Of a DNA stretch of 64,000 nt, positions 61,044-64,000 are shown in pieces. Numbering within the stretch: position 1 is the first letter of the stretch; every line of letters begins with the position of its first letter. The notes beneath the pieces are model-generated. The model was not told where the DNA came from. It saw only the letters and a list, made by a program, of their open reading frames with translations, and made no database searches. The stretch spans positions 124,001-188,000 of the forward strand of contig CAVOUI010000004.1 of the NCBI GenBank assembly GCA_963699525.1, written 5' to 3'. The stretch is from SG8-41 sp963699525. GTDB lineage: Bacteria > Pseudomonadota > Gammaproteobacteria > Burkholderiales > SG8-41. The position numbers and the translations under genes were made by a program.

Positions 61044-63333
61044 ATGGAAACTGACGCGACAGAAACCGGAGCCGTCGGCACGCTCGATCCCGCGGCTCGA
61101 GGGCCAGGCCAAGGTGACCGGCCGTGCGGAGTACGTCCATAACCTTCGCCTGCCGGGAATGCTCCACGGGAAGATCGCGCGGAGCACGATCGCGCACGGC
61201 CGTATCCGGCGCATCGACGTCACCGCCGCCCGGGCGGTCCCCGGCGTTCACCGCATCCTGACCGCGGAGGACATCCGCGCCGTCATCCCCGAGCCCTATT
61301 ACGGGCCGGCGTTCCACGATCAGCCGATTCTCGCGGTCGACAAGGTGCGCTATGCCGGCGAGCCGGTCGCGGTGGTGCTCGCGTCCGATCCGCATGTCGC
61401 CGAAGAGGCGGCGGGCCGAATCGTCGTGGATTACGAGGAGCTGCCGGCGGTCTTCGATGAGGTGGAGGCGGTGACCTCGAAGGCGATCGTGCACGAGGTG
61501 CTGAAGCCCGCCGGGACGTTCCCGGATCTCAAGCATCTCCAGGGCCGGAGAAACACGAACGTCGCACTCGATTTCCGCCTGCGGCGCGGCGACGTGGAGC
61601 GGGCGTTCAAGGAGGCTGCGCACGTGTTCGAGCACACGTTCCGCACCCAGCAGGTGCTGCACGTGCCGCTCGAGCCGTTCGTCTCGGTGGCGGAGCCCGG
61701 CGAGCCGGCGCTCACGATCCACACCGCGTCGCAGAGCCCGTCGTTCGTGCGCATCGAGATGGCGCGGCTCCTCGGCACGCCGGAGAACCGGGTGCGCGTC
61801 AAGGTGCCGTACCTCGGCGGCGGATTCGGCGCGAAGCTCTACATCAAGCTCGAAGCGCTGGTCGCCGCGTGCGCCCTCCTCACGCGCCGCCCGGTCAAGA
61901 TCGCGCTCACGATGGAGGAGCAGTTCTACACGCTCACCCGTCACGCCGCGACGCTCCGCATCAAGAGCGCGGTTAACCGGGACGGCCGGATCACGGGCCG
62001 GCAGTGCGAGGTGTGGTGGAACGGCGGCGCCTACGCCGATATCGGTCCGCGCATCACGCAGAAGTCCGGCTTCACCGCCCCGGGACCCTACGACATCGAG
62101 AACGTGCACATCGACTCGTACGCGCTTTACACGAACCTCCCGCCGGCGGGGGCGCTGCGCGGATTCGGCATTCCGCAGCTGGTGTGGGCGTACGAGAGCC
62201 ACACCGACATGATCGCGCGCGCCCTGAAGATGGATCCCGTGGAATTCCGCCGCCGGAACATCCTGCGCGAGGGCCGCCCGCAGGCGACGGGCACCCGGAT
62301 GCGGGACGCCGCGATCGACAAGGTGCTCGAACGGGTGGCGGCCCGCATGGACTGGGGCAAGCCTTTCGACCGGGGCAGCGGCACGGTGCGCCGCGGCCGC
62401 GGCATCGCGATCGGCTTCAAGGCGGTGATCTCGCCCACGACGTCGGTCGCGATCGTGAACCTCTACGCCGACGGGAGCTGCTCCCTCTACTGCAGCACCG
62501 TGGACATGGGGCAGGGCTCGGATACCGCGATGGCGCAGATCGTGTCGGAAGTGCTCGGCATCCCCATCGAGTCGATCACGATCGTGCATCCCGACACCGA
62601 TGTCACGCCGTACGACATGGCGACGCTCGGGTCGCGCTCGATGTACCACATGGGCAATGCCGTGAAGGCTGCCGCGGAGGACGCCCGCGACAAGCTGCTG
62701 GCGATGGCGCGCGAGCTGGGGCTCCCGGCCGAGACGACTCCGATCCCGGATATCTTCCGCAAGAAGTACGGGATGCAGGCGGGCAACATCGTGGGCACCG
62801 GCAGCTTCGTCCCCGGCTACAAGTCGCCGGACCACGAGACCGGGCTCACGGAAGACGCGACGCCGTTCTGGATGGTCGGCGCGACCGGCGTGGAGGTCGA
62901 GGTCGACACCGAGACCGGCCAGGTGAAAGTCACGCGCCTCGTCAACGTGGCGGACGTCGGCCGGCCGGTCAATCCGGCGATCGTGGACACGCAGCTCTCC
63001 GGCGCCGCGATCATGCAGATGGGCTTCACGTTGTTCGAGAAGATGGAATTCCAGGCCGGGCAGTGCACCAACGCCTCGCTCGCCGGGTACAAGATTCCGG
63101 GAATGCTGGATCTCCCTCCCGGCATCGTGAACGAAGCGGTGGACGCGGTGCAGGCGACCGGTCCCTTCGGCGCCAAGGGTGTGGGCGAGACCGGGACTTT
63201 TGGCGTTTCCCCGGCGATCGCCAACGCGATCGACGACGCGGTCGGCGTGAGGCTGACGACCCTGCCTCTGACCGCCGAGGCGGTCTATCGCGCGCTCCGT
63301 GCGAAGCAGGGAAATCCGTTGAAGGACAATTGA
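61044..63333 (+). CDS. large molybdopterin-binding subunit of a molybdenum hydroxylase, one frameshift at 61083
   Basis: From ATG 61044 the frame reads METDATETGAVGT; an extra C at 61083 shifts it, after which SIPRLEGQAKVTGRAEYVHNL continues to 63333, giving the conserved VGTSIPRLEG start of this family. The motifs VPYLGGGFGAK, PPAGALRGFGIPQ, VDMGQGSDTAM and GAKGVGETG bind the cofactor. The active-site loop GALRGFG differs from AYxCSFR of true CO dehydrogenase, so this is an aromatic, heterocyclic or aldehyde hydroxylase. About 762 residues. Confidence 0.9.
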
Positions 63334-63354
63334 ACCGCCAAGCCGCCAAACAGC

Positions 63355-63840
63355 ATGAACAGGACAATCAAGTTCAAATTGAACGGCGAGGCGGTGACCG
63401 CGGAGGTTCCACCGCACTGGAACCTGGTCGAGCTGCTCCAGAACCAATTCGGCCTGAACGGGGCGCGCGAGAGCTGTGGCCAGGGGATGTGCGGCTGTTG
63501 CACGGTGTTGGTGAATGGGGCCGCGGTATCCGGCTGCCTGTACCTGGCGGTATTCGCGGATGGCGCGGAGGTCGCGACTGTCGAGCGGCCCGCGGCGGAA
63601 GGGGGGCTCGACGCCGTGCAGGAAGCCTTCATCGCCCGCGGCGCGTTCCAGTGCGGTTTCTGCACGCCCGGCTTCGTGCTGATGACGCGGCAACTCCTCG
63701 ACGAGAAGCCCGACCCCACGGAGGACGAGATCCGGCACTACCTTTCGGGGAACCTCTGCCGCTGCGCCGCCTATCCCGAAATCATCGAAGCGGTTAAGCT
63801 AGCCGCGCGGATGCGCAGGGAACAGGGCGTCCGCAGATGA
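63355..63840 (+). CDS. [2Fe-2S] small subunit of a molybdenum hydroxylase
   Basis: The 161-residue protein has the N-terminal plant-ferredoxin-like cluster motif ESCGQGMCGCCTVLVNG, with a distal Cys in SGCLYL, and the C-terminal second cluster in FQCGFCTPGFV and NLCRCAAYPEI. It completes the medium-large-small enzyme encoded from 60138 and passes electrons from molybdopterin to FAD. Its start is 21 bases after the large subunit stop. Confidence 0.93.
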   Translation: MNRTIKFKLNGEAVTAEVPPHWNLVELLQNQFGLNGARESCGQGMCGCCTVLVNGAAVSGCLYLAVFADGAEVATVERPAAEGGLDAVQEAFIARGAFQCGFCTPGFVLMTRQLLDEKPDPTEDEIRHYLSGNLCRCAAYPEIIEAVKLAARMRREQGVRR

Positions 63841-63856
63841 ACTCCGATAAGCGCGC

Positions 63857-64000
63857 ATGAGACGTTCGGAAAAAGGCAATCCCCTGGATCTCCGCGCCTG
63901 GCTGGAGGAGGCGAGGCGGCTGGGCGAGGTGATGGACGTCCGCGGCGCCGACTGGAACCTGGAGCTGGGTGCGATCAGCGAGCTCAACGTCAAGAAGGAC
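63857..64000 (+). CDS. UbiD-family decarboxylase, N-terminal part only
   Basis: The frame opens at ATG 63857 and runs off the window. It reads DLRAWLEEARRLGEVMDVRGADWNLE then LGAISELN, the start of UbiD-type prenylated-FMN decarboxylases. Adjacent to the Mo hydroxylase it suggests a pathway in which an aromatic or unsaturated acid is decarboxylated and hydroxylated. Only 48 residues are visible. Confidence 0.75.
   Translation, partial: MRRSEKGNPLDLRAWLEEARRLGEVMDVRGADWNLELGAISELNVKKD

Noticed and set aside
61044..63333. Form I carbon monoxide dehydrogenase large subunit
   Set aside because: The active-site loop with the Cys of AYxCSFR is missing; GALRGFG is present instead.
60958..63738. 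Long open frame of 926 codons on the minus strand across the molybdenum hydroxylase genes
   Set aside because: It is antisense to well-conserved coding sequence and its Arg/His-rich composition is typical of a GC-rich shadow frame.

Overview
The window is strongly GC-rich chromosomal DNA from a beta-proteobacterium, probably of the Burkholderiales or a near relative. The support is four separate Bug-type (TctC-like) tripartite tricarboxylate receptors without TctA/TctB partners, a cytochrome c/FTR1 fusion permease followed by hemP, a DedA-rhodanese fusion and Burkholderiales-like catabolic genes. I saw no tRNA, rRNA, CRISPR array, transposase or phage gene. About 25 of roughly 58 genes need one or more single-base shifts to read through. 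Almost all are one extra base, many of them an added G or C, so I treat most as residual sequencing or assembly errors and annotate the full gene with the place of the shift.

Layout. 1-8542: tail of a Bug receptor, then a mainly minus-strand catabolic cluster (two Gfo/Idh/MocA oxidoreductases, AhpD-like protein, 2-hydroxyacid dehydrogenase, cupin, creatininase-family amidohydrolase, alpha/beta hydrolase, Bug receptor, TIM-barrel sugar isomerase). 8619-21580: plus strand, with a type II NADH dehydrogenase, a thioredoxin coupled to an RND adaptor and pump, an HtrA-like protease, two pirins, a DODA-type dioxygenase, DedA-rhodanese, a Kef-type antiporter and a nitroreductase. 21570-29716: a sugar-binding-type protein, a VOC protein and a complete tripartite RND efflux operon on the minus strand, divergent from a TetR/AcrR repressor with a near-perfect operator between them. 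29779-39503: a small basic protein, LysR, DoxX, aminotransferase, histidine phosphatase, lipase-like hydrolase, zinc peptidase, PEBP protein and HrpA helicase. 39504-50008: Bug receptors, RlmJ, MazG-like, rhomboid, sulfatase, RDD-ankyrin fusion, membrane protein and an IlvD/Edd dehydratase. 50020-50547: a TPP-enzyme remnant and a tract of almost pure A/T.

51810-58142 is the most interesting block. A Fur-box palindrome precedes cytochrome c-FTR1 iron permease, hemP, a beta-barrel-like outer membrane protein, an FMN-binding periplasmic protein, the flavin transferase ApbE, a histidine-rich four-helix membrane protein, a 43-residue membrane peptide and a ChaN-like haem-binding protein. Together they look like an iron-regulated system that could move electrons through a membrane cytochrome and a covalently flavinylated periplasmic carrier to reduce iron or haem for uptake. 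58129-64000: typA carrying an in-frame palindromic repeat insertion, then a three-subunit molybdenum hydroxylase (medium, large, small) and the start of a UbiD-family decarboxylase.
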